Source: an uncultured Oscillospiraceae bacterium
GTDB taxonomy: Bacteria; Bacillota; Clostridia; Oscillospirales; Oscillospiraceae
Assembly: GCA_944385035.1 (NCBI GenBank)
Contig: CALWVV010000002.1
Span: forward strand, 1 to 64,000
Reading direction: 5' to 3'
Length of the DNA stretch: 64,000 nucleotides
Shown piece after piece: positions 43,088-52,700 of the stretch (position 1 is its first letter; each line of letters starts with the position of its first letter). Under the pieces are notes generated by a model that was not told the DNA's origin, ran no database searches, and saw nothing but the letters and a program-made list of their open reading frames with translations. The position numbers and the translations under genes were made by a program.

Positions 43088-43091
43088 TGGT
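43005..43091 (+). repeat. Left copy of island-flanking direct repeat
   Basis: Bases 43005-43059 are identical over 55 nt to 58617-58671, in the same orientation. The next ~32 bases are similar but diverged. This copy lies inside the truncated AbrB gene. Read on the minus strand both copies give the same short peptide string (AYQNKTLPTMTMLSVTG), but no complete gene is present. Confidence 0.9.
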
Positions 43092-43166
43092 GCAGGGTGC
43101 GAGGTACATACTTCTCTCCAAATCCAGCCGTTCAGGCTGGTCAAAAAATGTGAGAATAGAGCATTT

Positions 43167-43204
43167 CCGCCGTTTCAATGTCAGGCATTGAGACGGCGGT
43201 TTTT
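43167..43204 (+). terminator. Terminator at island left edge
   Basis: A 14-bp stem with one G-U pair (43167-43180 with 43186-43199) followed by five T residues. It insulates the island operon from upstream transcription. The rest of the gap 43088-43439 holds the promoter at 43308 and AT-rich DNA with no gene. Confidence 0.8.
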
Positions 43205-43307
43205 GTACACAGGGAGAGTGAACGGTTATCGTTTTATGGGAGATGGAAGCTAATTACATCTAAAAATTCCCTTGGATTTTATTGGTTGGTTTCAACAAAC
43301 TGCCCAC

Positions 43308-43336
43308 TTGATAACTCCTCTGCGTGGCAGTATAAT
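43308..43336 (+). promoter_or_regulatory. Promoter of island operon
   Basis: TTGATA (43308-43313), 17-bp spacer, TATAAT (43331-43336), about 100 bp before the first island gene. No other good promoter was noticed up to the giant gene, so the six genes may form one ~15-kb transcript. Confidence 0.7.
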
Positions 43337-43439
43337 TCACTATGTATGCTTTGCCGTTTTCATAGCCTGTATCTAGGACGATATAGGACAGATTCCGGCG
43401 TAGGCGAGTTTTCCAATTTGTATGGAAAGCAGGTGAAGT

Positions 43440-44591
43440 ATGAACATCAGACGTTTGCTCATGATCATTCTGGTGATGGCAGAACTCTTTTTGCTTGCGG
43501 GCTGCAGCAAGGTCCAGGAGAACCGCGTCGTCATTGCGGTCATCGGTAATGAGGATGATTTATACCCCGGCTATCGAGAGGGAGCGGATATGGCTGCGGA
43601 AGAACTGCGCCGGATGGATGACGAATGTGGTTATACAATCGAATATCAGTTTTACAATTATGACGGCAGCTATGAGAAGGGCTCCGCCATCGTTGATATG
43701 CTGGCGGATGACGAAACGGTAACGGCGGTTGTGGGTGGAACAGACATGTCTTTGAACAAGACCGCGGCGTATGTGCTTGACAAGGCGGGAAAGGTGTTCG
43801 TTGTCCCATTTTTTCTGTATGACAGCGTATTTGACAACAATCACTATACCACGGTATTTTCCATGTGTAATTCCGGCCGTGAAGTTGGAGTTACGCTGTG
43901 CTATGCCGCGGAACAAACAACGGCGAAGCGCTGGGCGGTGTGCACGGCGGACCGAGAGTTTGAACGCACAGAGCTGCAGGGTTTTTTGGAGGCGCAGCAC
44001 AACGCGGGCATCGATGTGGTGGATTGTGTCAATAGTTCGGAGCTTCAAAATAACATGGATGAAGTATTTGGGCGCTGGGAGGTGCTCGGGGTAGAGGGCG
44101 TGGCGCTCTTCCCGGAAGACAAAGAGGGATTTGCGCTGTTGAAGGAAATCAAACGCCGCTGGCCCGCCATGATCTGTGCCGGAGACACTGCCTTTGATAA
44201 CAGCGAAATGCTGACAAACGATTCAGAGCTTATGGCGGCGATGAATGGTTTTATTATGGCAGACGAAGCGATTTTAGACTTTTCCACCCAGGAAGGGGTG
44301 GAGGCCTATAACACCCTCATTGAGGATTATACCCAACGCACCGGGAAAGAGATGGATACGTGGTATGTGCAGGGCTACAACGCGGTCCGGATGATTGGGG
44401 ATACGGCGGTGCGAAACGGGACAACCGATCCTGGGGCCATTGCGGCAGCGCTGCATGAAGACGGATATGCCGGTACCGCACAGAGCTTTCAATTCCAGGC
44501 CAATGGCAAGCTGGCCAATGCAGACAGAACCTACAATGTACTTGCGGCTGATGGTTATGCGGAACCATACATTTTTGCGGATGAGGGATGA
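43440..44591 (+). CDS. Substrate-binding-like lipoprotein of the island
   Basis: 383 residues. Lipobox FLLAGC (Cys22) predicts surface anchoring. The mature protein looks like a periplasmic-binding protein of the branched-chain amino acid/receptor type: VVIAVIGNEDDLYPGYREGA at the start, VTAVVGGTDMSLNKTAAYVL, and a late TWYVQGYNAVRMIGDTAV. No permease or importer ATPase accompanies it. Its neighbours are export proteins, so it may bind a peptide or signal at the surface, act in immunity, or sense. These roles are inference. It is the first gene of the island operon, four bases before the adaptor. Confidence 0.75.
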   Translation: MNIRRLLMIILVMAELFLLAGCSKVQENRVVIAVIGNEDDLYPGYREGADMAAEELRRMDDECGYTIEYQFYNYDGSYEKGSAIVDMLADDETVTAVVGGTDMSLNKTAAYVLDKAGKVFVVPFFLYDSVFDNNHYTTVFSMCNSGREVGVTLCYAAEQTTAKRWAVCTADREFERTELQGFLEAQHNAGIDVVDCVNSSELQNNMDEVFGRWEVLGVEGVALFPEDKEGFALLKEIKRRWPAMICAGDTAFDNSEMLTNDSELMAAMNGFIMADEAILDFSTQEGVEAYNTLIEDYTQRTGKEMDTWYVQGYNAVRMIGDTAVRNGTTDPGAIAAALHEDGYAGTAQSFQFQANGKLANADRTYNVLAADGYAEPYIFADEG

Positions 44592-44595
44592 GAGT

Positions 44596-45474
44596 ATGGA
44601 ATTATTTCGAAAAGAGGCGGTAGAAAGCTTTTCATCCAACGCAAAACTGAACGCCGGGGTACGGGCAATTTATATTAAAACGGCCGTGTTCCTGGTCCTG
44701 CTGCTGCTGTGTGCCGCGGCATTTGGTTACTGGCTTGTGTGCGGGACGATCTATGAAACGGTGACGGTGAGCGGTGCGGTATGGCCCATGAGCAATGGGG
44801 GGACCGTATACGCAACCTGCGGCGGGGTCGTATCCAAGACGGTTGTATCGGAGGGCGACATGGTAAAGGCAGGGGATATTTTGTTGATTATTCCCCAAGA
44901 CGATGTGCTCGCGGAACTTGAAGCAGCCAAACAGGCCGGTGTTTCCCAGGATGAATTGGAAGCGTTATATAAAAAATATGACGACCAATCCATGATCCGG
45001 GCTGCAATCGACGGGGCCGTTACATACATCACAGACGAGAACCGCTACATATCGGAAGGAGACGTGGTGGCGGCGGTGGTGCCCTATGACAAGGACGGAA
45101 ACAACCGCACACTGACCGCGTTTGTCCCCTCCTGCAGCAGCGGGTTTGTTACCCTGGGCATGGAGGTTCAGATCATGCCGGATTTTGCGCCCAGGGATAA
45201 GTACGGTTACATCGAGGGGTATGTTTCTGGCATCTCTGCCTATCCGGTCACCGGCCAGAGCGTGAAGGAGACGGGCGATGCTCTGTTTGCCGGCCTTGTG
45301 GAGGAGGCAGAAAGCTATCTGCCGGTGGAGATTACTTTGATTCCGGATATGGCGGCGAAAAGCGGCTTGAAATGGTCTAACCCGGCCAGCGGGACCATCG
45401 ACATCGCCATGGGAACGATTTGTACGGCGGATATCGTGGTGGAAAAATGCCGGCCATATGAATGGCTGTTCTAG
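44596..45474 (+). CDS. HlyD-type secretion adaptor (NHLM-like)
   Basis: 292 residues from ATG 44596, just after the preceding stop; the longer open frame overlaps that gene. One membrane anchor (about 28-50: AVFLVLLLLCAAAFGYWLVC), then a split biotinyl-lipoyl-like domain (GGVVSKTVVSEGDMVKAGDI and AAIDGAVTYITDENRYISEG) and a beta-barrel C-terminal part. The short middle lacks a long coiled coil, as in Gram-positive export adaptors of NHLM bacteriocin systems. It should link the ABC exporters to the cell envelope. Confidence 0.78.
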   Translation: MELFRKEAVESFSSNAKLNAGVRAIYIKTAVFLVLLLLCAAAFGYWLVCGTIYETVTVSGAVWPMSNGGTVYATCGGVVSKTVVSEGDMVKAGDILLIIPQDDVLAELEAAKQAGVSQDELEALYKKYDDQSMIRAAIDGAVTYITDENRYISEGDVVAAVVPYDKDGNNRTLTAFVPSCSSGFVTLGMEVQIMPDFAPRDKYGYIEGYVSGISAYPVTGQSVKETGDALFAGLVEEAESYLPVEITLIPDMAAKSGLKWSNPASGTIDIAMGTICTADIVVEKCRPYEWLF

Positions 45475-45483
45475 GAGGGGACC

Positions 45484-47625
45484 ATGAGCAGAATTCATAA
45501 GGTGCGTCCCATTCTGCAAATGGAGGCGACGGAATGCGGCGCGGCGTCTCTGGCCATGATTTTAGGCTATTACGGAAAAGCCGTGCCCCTGGAGCGTCTG
45601 CGCCGGGAATGCGGCGTCTCCCGAAACGGCGTCAACGCAAAGAGCATTGTGAAAGCAGCCAGGTACCATAGCCTGGAGACACGAGCAGTACGCACCAGCG
45701 TGGAAGGGGCAAAATCCCTGCGTACCCCGGCAATCATCCATTGGAATATGGACCATTTTTTGGTCCTGTGTGGCTTCGGCAGGGATGGGGTTGTCCTGGC
45801 TGACCCGGCGTACGGGATGAGAAAGGTGGGAATGGAGGAGTTCTCCCGATCCTTTACCGGAATTGCCATCGAGTTGAAGCCGTCGGAGACCTTTGAACGG
45901 GACCGGGGAGACCGGCGGGGTGCGGACTATATCAGCTCCTGCGTTCGGGAATTTTTGCCCTATGGAATCTATTTTGTCCTGCTTGAGCTGTGTATGGTAC
46001 TGGGCAGCGCCGCCATCCTGTTTTTGAATTCCGTATTTATCAACAAGATCCTGATTCAGGGCAACCTGCAAAACCTCACGGTTGTCCTGCTTACCCTGGT
46101 GTGCTCGGGATTGATGACAGCCGCGGCGATGCTGCTAAGCGAGGCCGTGGTGCACCGGCTTGGCAAGCAGCTGAATATGCGCATCAATGCGGGCTTTATC
46201 CGGCGCATGCTGCGGCTGCCCATTGAGTTTTTTGCCCAGCGCAGTGAAGGTGACCTGGTCAACCGGCAAAGCGGAAATATGCGTATGGGCGCCAGGATCT
46301 GCCGGACTCTTTCACCCATCCCTGGGTATGTGCTCCGGATTGCCGTGTATCTGGCCATTACGGTTATGTTTGATGTGCCCATTGCAATCATTGGCGTGGC
46401 CGTTGCCCTGGCAAATCTGGCGGCGGTGTGGATCAGCGCCAAAAAGCGGGAGGACGACATCCGCGCGTATAGCCGCGACGTAGGCGTGCTGCAAGGGGAC
46501 ATCTCCAGAACCATTGACGGCATCGAGACCATCAAATCCTGTGGGGCGGAGGATGTCACCTTTGTGCAGCTCACTTCCGCCGGGACGCAGGTGATCAACA
46601 ATAAGACACGCATGGACCAGACAGGCGTGTACACCACGGCGCTGTTCTCCTTTCTCAACGCCTTGTGTTCAGGGATGATCCTGATTGTGGGCGTTTGGGA
46701 GATTTTGTCCGGGGCCATCAGTACTGGCATTCTCATATCCCTGCAGGGAATTGTGGCGGCCATGCTGGAGCCGGTGGGCAATGTCGCCATGGCGGGCGTT
46801 GATTTGCAGACGCTGAAGGGACAGATCCTGCGTACCGATGATGTGATGCATTATGAAGAGGACAAGACGTTCCGGGAGGAAGACATGGAGCAGAGCCGGG
46901 ATGTAGACGGCGACATCGTTCTGGAGAATGTATCCTTTCGCTATTCGCCGTTGGAGCCGCCCTTCCTGTCTGACTTTCACCTGAAGATCCCCAAGGGAGG
47001 CAGTGTCGCCATCACCGGGGGCAGCGGCAGCGGAAAATCCACCGTGGCCAAGCTGATTGCCGGACTTTACCGGGAGGACGGCGGCAGCATCACCTTCCAT
47101 GGTATGCCCCGGGAGGAGATCAACCGGTATTACTTCTACGCAAAGGTGGCGGTGGTCAGCCAGAACATTCGCCTTTTCGAGGGAAGCGTCCTGGACAATA
47201 TCACCATGTGGGATCCGACCATACCCTATGAGGATGTGGTGGCGGCCACAAAGGCCGCATGCATCCATGAGGACATTATCCGCAGAAAAGATGGCTACCG
47301 GGAGATGGTGACGGAGAACGGCACCAACTTTTCCGGCGGACAGCGGCAGCGCATCGAGATTGCCCGGGCGCTGGTCAAAAAGCCGGCGATCCTGATTTTG
47401 GACGAGGCCACCAGCGCGCTGGACGCAGACACCGAGGAAACGATCATGGACAATATCCGAGCGCTGGGAATTACCCGGATCATCGTGGCCCACAGACTTT
47501 CTACCATCCTGGACAGCGACGAAATTCTGGTGATGGAAGAGGGCCGGATTGTGGAGCGGGGGACCCATGCTGCGCTCATGGAGAAAAACGGCGTGTACTG
47601 CGCTTTGGTAAGGAGCGTGAGGTGA
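45484..47625 (+). CDS. C39-peptidase ABC exporter (NHLM-like)
   Basis: 713 residues. Order: C39 double-glycine leader peptidase (1-~140) with catalytic Cys18 (MEATECGAASLAMILGYYG), His91 (NMDHFLVL) and Asp107 (LADPAYG); a six-helix exporter domain (~155-440); and an ABC ATPase with Walker A GGSGSGKST, signature FSGGQRQRIEIARAL and Walker B ILILDEATSALD. It should cut a leader after Gly-Gly and export the rest. All catalytic residues are present. The matching double-glycine peptide lies at the end of the operon (58199). Nine bases separate it from the adaptor gene. Confidence 0.92.
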   Translation: MSRIHKVRPILQMEATECGAASLAMILGYYGKAVPLERLRRECGVSRNGVNAKSIVKAARYHSLETRAVRTSVEGAKSLRTPAIIHWNMDHFLVLCGFGRDGVVLADPAYGMRKVGMEEFSRSFTGIAIELKPSETFERDRGDRRGADYISSCVREFLPYGIYFVLLELCMVLGSAAILFLNSVFINKILIQGNLQNLTVVLLTLVCSGLMTAAAMLLSEAVVHRLGKQLNMRINAGFIRRMLRLPIEFFAQRSEGDLVNRQSGNMRMGARICRTLSPIPGYVLRIAVYLAITVMFDVPIAIIGVAVALANLAAVWISAKKREDDIRAYSRDVGVLQGDISRTIDGIETIKSCGAEDVTFVQLTSAGTQVINNKTRMDQTGVYTTALFSFLNALCSGMILIVGVWEILSGAISTGILISLQGIVAAMLEPVGNVAMAGVDLQTLKGQILRTDDVMHYEEDKTFREEDMEQSRDVDGDIVLENVSFRYSPLEPPFLSDFHLKIPKGGSVAITGGSGSGKSTVAKLIAGLYREDGGSITFHGMPREEINRYYFYAKVAVVSQNIRLFEGSVLDNITMWDPTIPYEDVVAATKAACIHEDIIRRKDGYREMVTENGTNFSGGQRQRIEIARALVKKPAILILDEATSALDADTEETIMDNIRALGITRIIVAHRLSTILDSDEILVMEEGRIVERGTHAALMEKNGVYCALVRSVR

Positions 47626-47626
47626 C

Positions 47627-49750
47627 ATGGACGTACGGGAACAGAACGAACGAATCCGAGCCAAAAACCGCGAAGCCGTCTCCAAAGCCTATGAAAACAT
47701 AAATGCGGCCTTCCACGACCGGGAGGAGACCATAGGGATCAATGCGGTGCTCCGTTTTCTCCATGAGAAAGGGCGGCTGGACACCACAAAGCCTCTGTCC
47801 GGGCAGCTGAGGGAGCTTGCCCGGAGCTATCAGATCCGGACCAGGTATATCAACCTGGACCCGGACTGGTACACCCGGTGTGCCATTCCTATGCTGGTGA
47901 AAACAACGGACAAGCAGTGGCTGGCGGTGATCCCCGTGCCCGGCGGGCGCTGTGTCTATGTGGACGACACCGGGAAGCGGAAGGTCACAGCGGAAACTGC
48001 CCGGCAGTTTACCGACAACGCCATCGGCTTTTATAAGGTGTTTCCCAATGAAGCGTTGACCATGGGCGGGCTGGTTTCCTTCCTGATGAAATGTGTATCC
48101 AAGGGGGATGCCATGGCCATTCTGGCGGCCTCTGTCCTGACCACGCTGTCCGGGCTGCTTTTGCCGTGGATCAACAGCTTTCTCTTTGCCCATATCATAC
48201 CGGACGGAGAGGGGGATGGCATTCTGGCCGTGGCGGCGCTGATGCTGTCCGCGGTGACCACCGCGGCGGTGCTGCAGCTGGTACAGTCCCTGGTGCTGGC
48301 CAACTCCATGCTCCGGTGCAGCGTATATACCCAGAGCGCGGTTTTTTCCCGGCTGCTGGCACTGAGACCGGAATTTTTCAAAACGGTGCGCTCGGGCGAG
48401 TTGTCGGATATGATCACCCAGTTTTCCGACATCACCAACCTGATTTCCGGGAAAAGCATCCGTTCCTGCATTGGAATCCTGTTGTCTCTGGTGTATCTCA
48501 TCCAGATTAGCCACTATGCTCCGCAGCTGCTGGTGTGGGTTTTGCTCTTCACGCTCTTGCAGGCGGCGCTGATGGTGAGCGAAGGAATCCTGAATTTCCG
48601 CTGGAGTAAAGGTTATGCCGGGGCCCTGTCCCGGATGTCTGGCTTTTGTTATGAGCTGTTTTCCGGCATGGAACAGGTGAAGCTGAACGGTGCAGAGGTG
48701 CGGATGCTCCACCGCTGGAGCGAGTATTATCTGGATGTTTCCCGGAAGGAGAACAAGCCCGTCATGCTCCAGTATGCCTGCGTGTGGTACAAGCTTCTTC
48801 AGGTTTTGGCCACCGGGGTTATTTTCCTGTTCGGCGTGCGGCTGGCCGCCTCCGACTACATCGCATTTTCTTCTGCCTACGGAGCCTATCTGGCGGCCAG
48901 TGCCGGCGCATCGGTGCTGGTGCAGACCATCGCCTCGTTTCGGGCCTCGTACAGCATTCTCCGTCCCTTCTTTCAGGGGGAATGTGAGGAGTTTGAAGCG
49001 GGCAAAAAAAAGCCGGCGGCTTTTTCCGGGGAAATCACGGTGTCGGATGTCCGCTTTCGGTATAGCCCCGACGGCCCTTATGTGATTGACCGTCTATCCC
49101 TGCAGGTCCGCCCAGGGGAGAGTATTGGGATCATCGGCCCATCGGGCTGCGGAAAGTCCACCCTTGTCCGGCTGCTGCTGGGCTTGGAGAAGGCGGAGAG
49201 CGGAAGTATTTATCTGGACGGGCTTGATATACGGGAGCTGGATCTCCAATATTACAGAAGCAAAGTCGGCACGGTGCTGCAAAATACCAGACTGATCCCG
49301 GGGGATATTTACTCCAATATCACGATCATGAAGCCAAACGCCAGCATGGAGGAGGTTCAGCAGGCGGTAGACCTGGCCGGGCTGCGGGAGACCATAGCAT
49401 CGCTGCCCATGGGGCTGCACACGCCGGTCAGTGAGGAAAACAGTACCCTTTCCGGCGGTGAGCGCCAGAGGATTCTGATTGCCCGAGCGGTGCTGACCAA
49501 GCCGTCCATCCTGATTTTTGACGAGGCTACGTCTGCGCTGGATAACATCACCCAGGCGAATATCACCCGAGAGCTGAACAAGCTGAACTGCACCAAGCTG
49601 ATCGTAGCCCATAGGTTATCTACCATTGAGCCGTGTGACCGGATTTTAGTGATGGATCAAGGAGGAACTGTACAGTCTGGAAGTTATGAAGAGCTGAAAC
49701 GCACCAATGCGCTATTCCAGCGGCTGATCAAACGGCAGCTGTGTTCTTGA
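47627..49750 (+). CDS. Second ABC exporter (NHLM ATP-binding type)
   Basis: 707 residues. It lacks a C39 domain. Instead it has an N-terminal ~150-residue domain (NREAVSKAYENINAAFHDRE, later WLAVIPVPGGRCVYVDDTG) as in the second ABC protein of NHLM bacteriocin exporters. A six-helix domain follows, then an ATPase with Walker A GPSGCGKST, signature LSGGERQRILIARAV and Walker B ILIFDEATSALD. Both exporters have intact ATPase motifs and probably pair as a heterodimer. The start follows the previous stop after one base, so translation is coupled. Confidence 0.9.
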   Translation: MDVREQNERIRAKNREAVSKAYENINAAFHDREETIGINAVLRFLHEKGRLDTTKPLSGQLRELARSYQIRTRYINLDPDWYTRCAIPMLVKTTDKQWLAVIPVPGGRCVYVDDTGKRKVTAETARQFTDNAIGFYKVFPNEALTMGGLVSFLMKCVSKGDAMAILAASVLTTLSGLLLPWINSFLFAHIIPDGEGDGILAVAALMLSAVTTAAVLQLVQSLVLANSMLRCSVYTQSAVFSRLLALRPEFFKTVRSGELSDMITQFSDITNLISGKSIRSCIGILLSLVYLIQISHYAPQLLVWVLLFTLLQAALMVSEGILNFRWSKGYAGALSRMSGFCYELFSGMEQVKLNGAEVRMLHRWSEYYLDVSRKENKPVMLQYACVWYKLLQVLATGVIFLFGVRLAASDYIAFSSAYGAYLAASAGASVLVQTIASFRASYSILRPFFQGECEEFEAGKKKPAAFSGEITVSDVRFRYSPDGPYVIDRLSLQVRPGESIGIIGPSGCGKSTLVRLLLGLEKAESGSIYLDGLDIRELDLQYYRSKVGTVLQNTRLIPGDIYSNITIMKPNASMEEVQQAVDLAGLRETIASLPMGLHTPVSEENSTLSGGERQRILIARAVLTKPSILIFDEATSALDNITQANITRELNKLNCTKLIVAHRLSTIEPCDRILVMDQGGTVQSGSYEELKRTNALFQRLIKRQLCS

Positions 49751-49787
49751 TAAAGGGAGAAATAAAGGGAGAAAGAAGTGAAGTCAA

Positions 49788-52700
49788 ATGACAAGAAAAC
49801 GAAGAGGTTGGCTGAAACGAAGCGTCAGCTCCGTTTTGACAGCGGCTATGCTCCTGACCATGATTCAGGTCCCCACCGTTGCAGCCAACAAAATGGATGT
49901 GTATCTGCCGGAAAACGAGATGGAAGAGGACATCCTCGCCAGCGACGTGTTCTACCTGGCAACGGCCAGCGCCCAGCTGCAGGAGGGGGACGGAGCGCGC
50001 TACCTTCTGCGCCTGGCCAGAGGCGGGGATGCAGCTACCCCTGCGGGCGTTACCGTCAAGATTTCTGATCTTACCGCCAAATATGGCAAGGATTATACCA
50101 TTTCCATTTTGGGCAGCGACGAGAAGGTGAACAATCCCTCGGACAACGAGTCTCTTCTGGAGATGATGGAAGGGGAGGAGTACACCGAGAGCGAGCTGGT
50201 GACAGAGGAGGATTATCTGTCCCAGATGGAAGAGGACGACGAACTGTACCAGGCGACGGTAGATGCCTACAACGACACCATCGAGTACATTGAGGCTACA
50301 AGCGGTGTCGGCGAGGTGGAACATCCGGCGTCTGAGGATACCTCTGCCGCGCAGCCGGAAGAGGACGGGGAGGAACCCACCGACCAGCCTGAGCAGGGGG
50401 GAGAAGAGGAGCCCGCCGACCAGCCCGAGCAGGGCGGAGACGAGGAGCCCGCTGACCAGCCTGAGCAGGGTGGGGAAGAGGAGCCCGCCGACCAGCCTGA
50501 GCAGGGCGGGGAAGAGGAGCCTGCCGACCAGCCCGAGAAGGGTGAGGAAGAAGCTTCCGATGAGGATAAAACAGGCTACGTCGATCCCTTGCAGCAAGCC
50601 AGAAGCCTGTTTACCGGCATTCAGGGCCAGCCTCAGCAGGTGACGTCTACCACCGATACCTTCCAGCAGATCCAGGATATCGCCAACGTGATCACCAACG
50701 CGGTGGTGGGTGCGACCCTGACCGTGGATTTTGACGCTGGAGAGACAGAAAAGTATCTTGTCATCGATGTGAAGGATAACCGGAAGGGGGACGGCACCCG
50801 GTATTTTTACCTGATGCTGGGGGAACCCTACGGCACCACCACCAACAGCGCCGCTTCCAGCTGCGCGTTTACCATTCTGGATGACGAGGAACAGTCTGCC
50901 TCTGTGGTAGAGCTTGGGGAGAGCGACTACTACGCCGAGGGGGATACCCTCACCGTTGAAGTGGTGCGAGATGGGGCGCTCAACACCATTGCCGAGGCCA
51001 AGCTGACGACGGAAAGCGGCTCTGCCCAGGCGGGGCGGGATTTTTCACCGGTGGATATGTCGGTGGTGTTCCCCATGGGCATCGACAAGCGCACCATTGA
51101 GATCCCCATCCGCACCGACTACTTCGTGGGGGAAGCAGATTTCAGTCTGCACCTGGAGGCGGTCAGCGGCTGTACAATCGGCAACGATTCCGCACAGGTC
51201 ACCATGACCGGCACTGCCGGTACCACGGCGGAAAACGGCTCTGCGTCCTTGCTCTCCGTGGAGCAAAGTGCCCGTGTGTCCGATATTGAGCTGGGAACGC
51301 CCATAAGTCTGGCCAATCCGGTCAAAGTAGGAAGCACCAGCTACTTTGGCGGCAGTAACTATTATGATTCCGGTGTCCCACAGTGGGTTGAAAGATGGGA
51401 GGACAATTTTAGCGGCTGGGATCATTTCTGGGGAGCTGAGGCAGAAGGAACCACAGGAGCGGGCTGGACCCTGGCCACGAACCACGGTGCCGACATTGCC
51501 GGTGTGCAAGTGGACTGGGCAAAATCCGGAAGCTGTGCCACCATATGGGCGTCCTTTGTGGGCTCGGGAAGCCGAGACATCCCCTGGAACTACTATAACG
51601 GTGAATATGTCTATAACAGCAATGCCAAATTCAACGACGGAACCAAGACAAACATGTTCTGTACGTTTTGGGACCCGGTTCGGATTGGCATCCGGAACCA
51701 TGGAAATTGCAATGACTGTGATACCCTGTGGATTCACAGCATTACCCCCATTTACCGGCCCTTTGTGGTAAATCTGCAAAATGCGGATCCCCTGAAATTC
51801 CTCAACGCCGACGGCACCTATTCCACCTGGAGCGATGCCACCTTCCTGGCCATCGCCGGCGCTAACAACGACACCAATAATCAGGTGGTGCGCTACTCCA
51901 AGGAGGGGAAAAATGCCGTCACGCTGCAGCAGACGGTGGGAAAGAACGTCTCTACCCCCTATACCTATCTGAAAAGTGTAAAGATGGTCAAGGATGGCTA
52001 CACCAGAAGCATCGCCTACTACGGCAATGACGGCACGAGCTCCCACACCTTTACCATGGACTCCAACTGGATCGACAGCAATCGCAGCTACATTTACTTT
52101 GAGGAGAACAACGTCTCCGAGGCGTGGAAGAACCAGACCGGAACCTTTGGAATGCGGGGAAGAATCGAACTCAAACCAGAGTTTGGATATAAGAATGTAA
52201 AGGTAAAGATCAACGTGCCGGAGAACAACTTCGGATATTTCAACGTCAGCGGCACCAATCGGGATCTTGCCTACTCCCAGACCTTTACCTATCACATGGG
52301 CGATATCATCAAGCTGTCCACAGTGATGCGGGAGGAATACAAGGATCTCTATACCCCTGCCGGCTACATGGTCAGCTACAAGTACAATGAGTCGGATACC
52401 AACTGGGTCAAGCGGGACGTGATCGTGCCTTACAGCCTGGAGGACGGGACCAGCCAGTACCTGGACGACAACCAGCGGCTGCGCTATGGATATTATGAGA
52501 TTACCCCCTTGTTTGCCCGGAACGACAATGCCATTGTGGTGCGCGTCCGGGAGGACAATCTGTGGATGTGCGACCAGTCCTACGGAATCTTTACCACGCC
52601 CTATGTGGAGCATACCGAAATCGACGGAGTCCGGTATAATGACTACATCGTGTATGGTGACCCGGTGTATGGAAAGATCTACTCCCTCTCCGCCAGACCT

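Noticed and set aside
42963-43178. Minus-strand frame containing AYQNKTLPTMTMLSVTG as a gene
   Set aside because: It spans the AbrB fragment and the repeat, has no start signal, and the other copy differs on both sides. Treated as repeat DNA.
50370-50549. 36-bp tandem repeats as a CRISPR array
   Set aside because: The repeats are contiguous without spacers, in frame, and vary at third codon positions. They are coding repeats.
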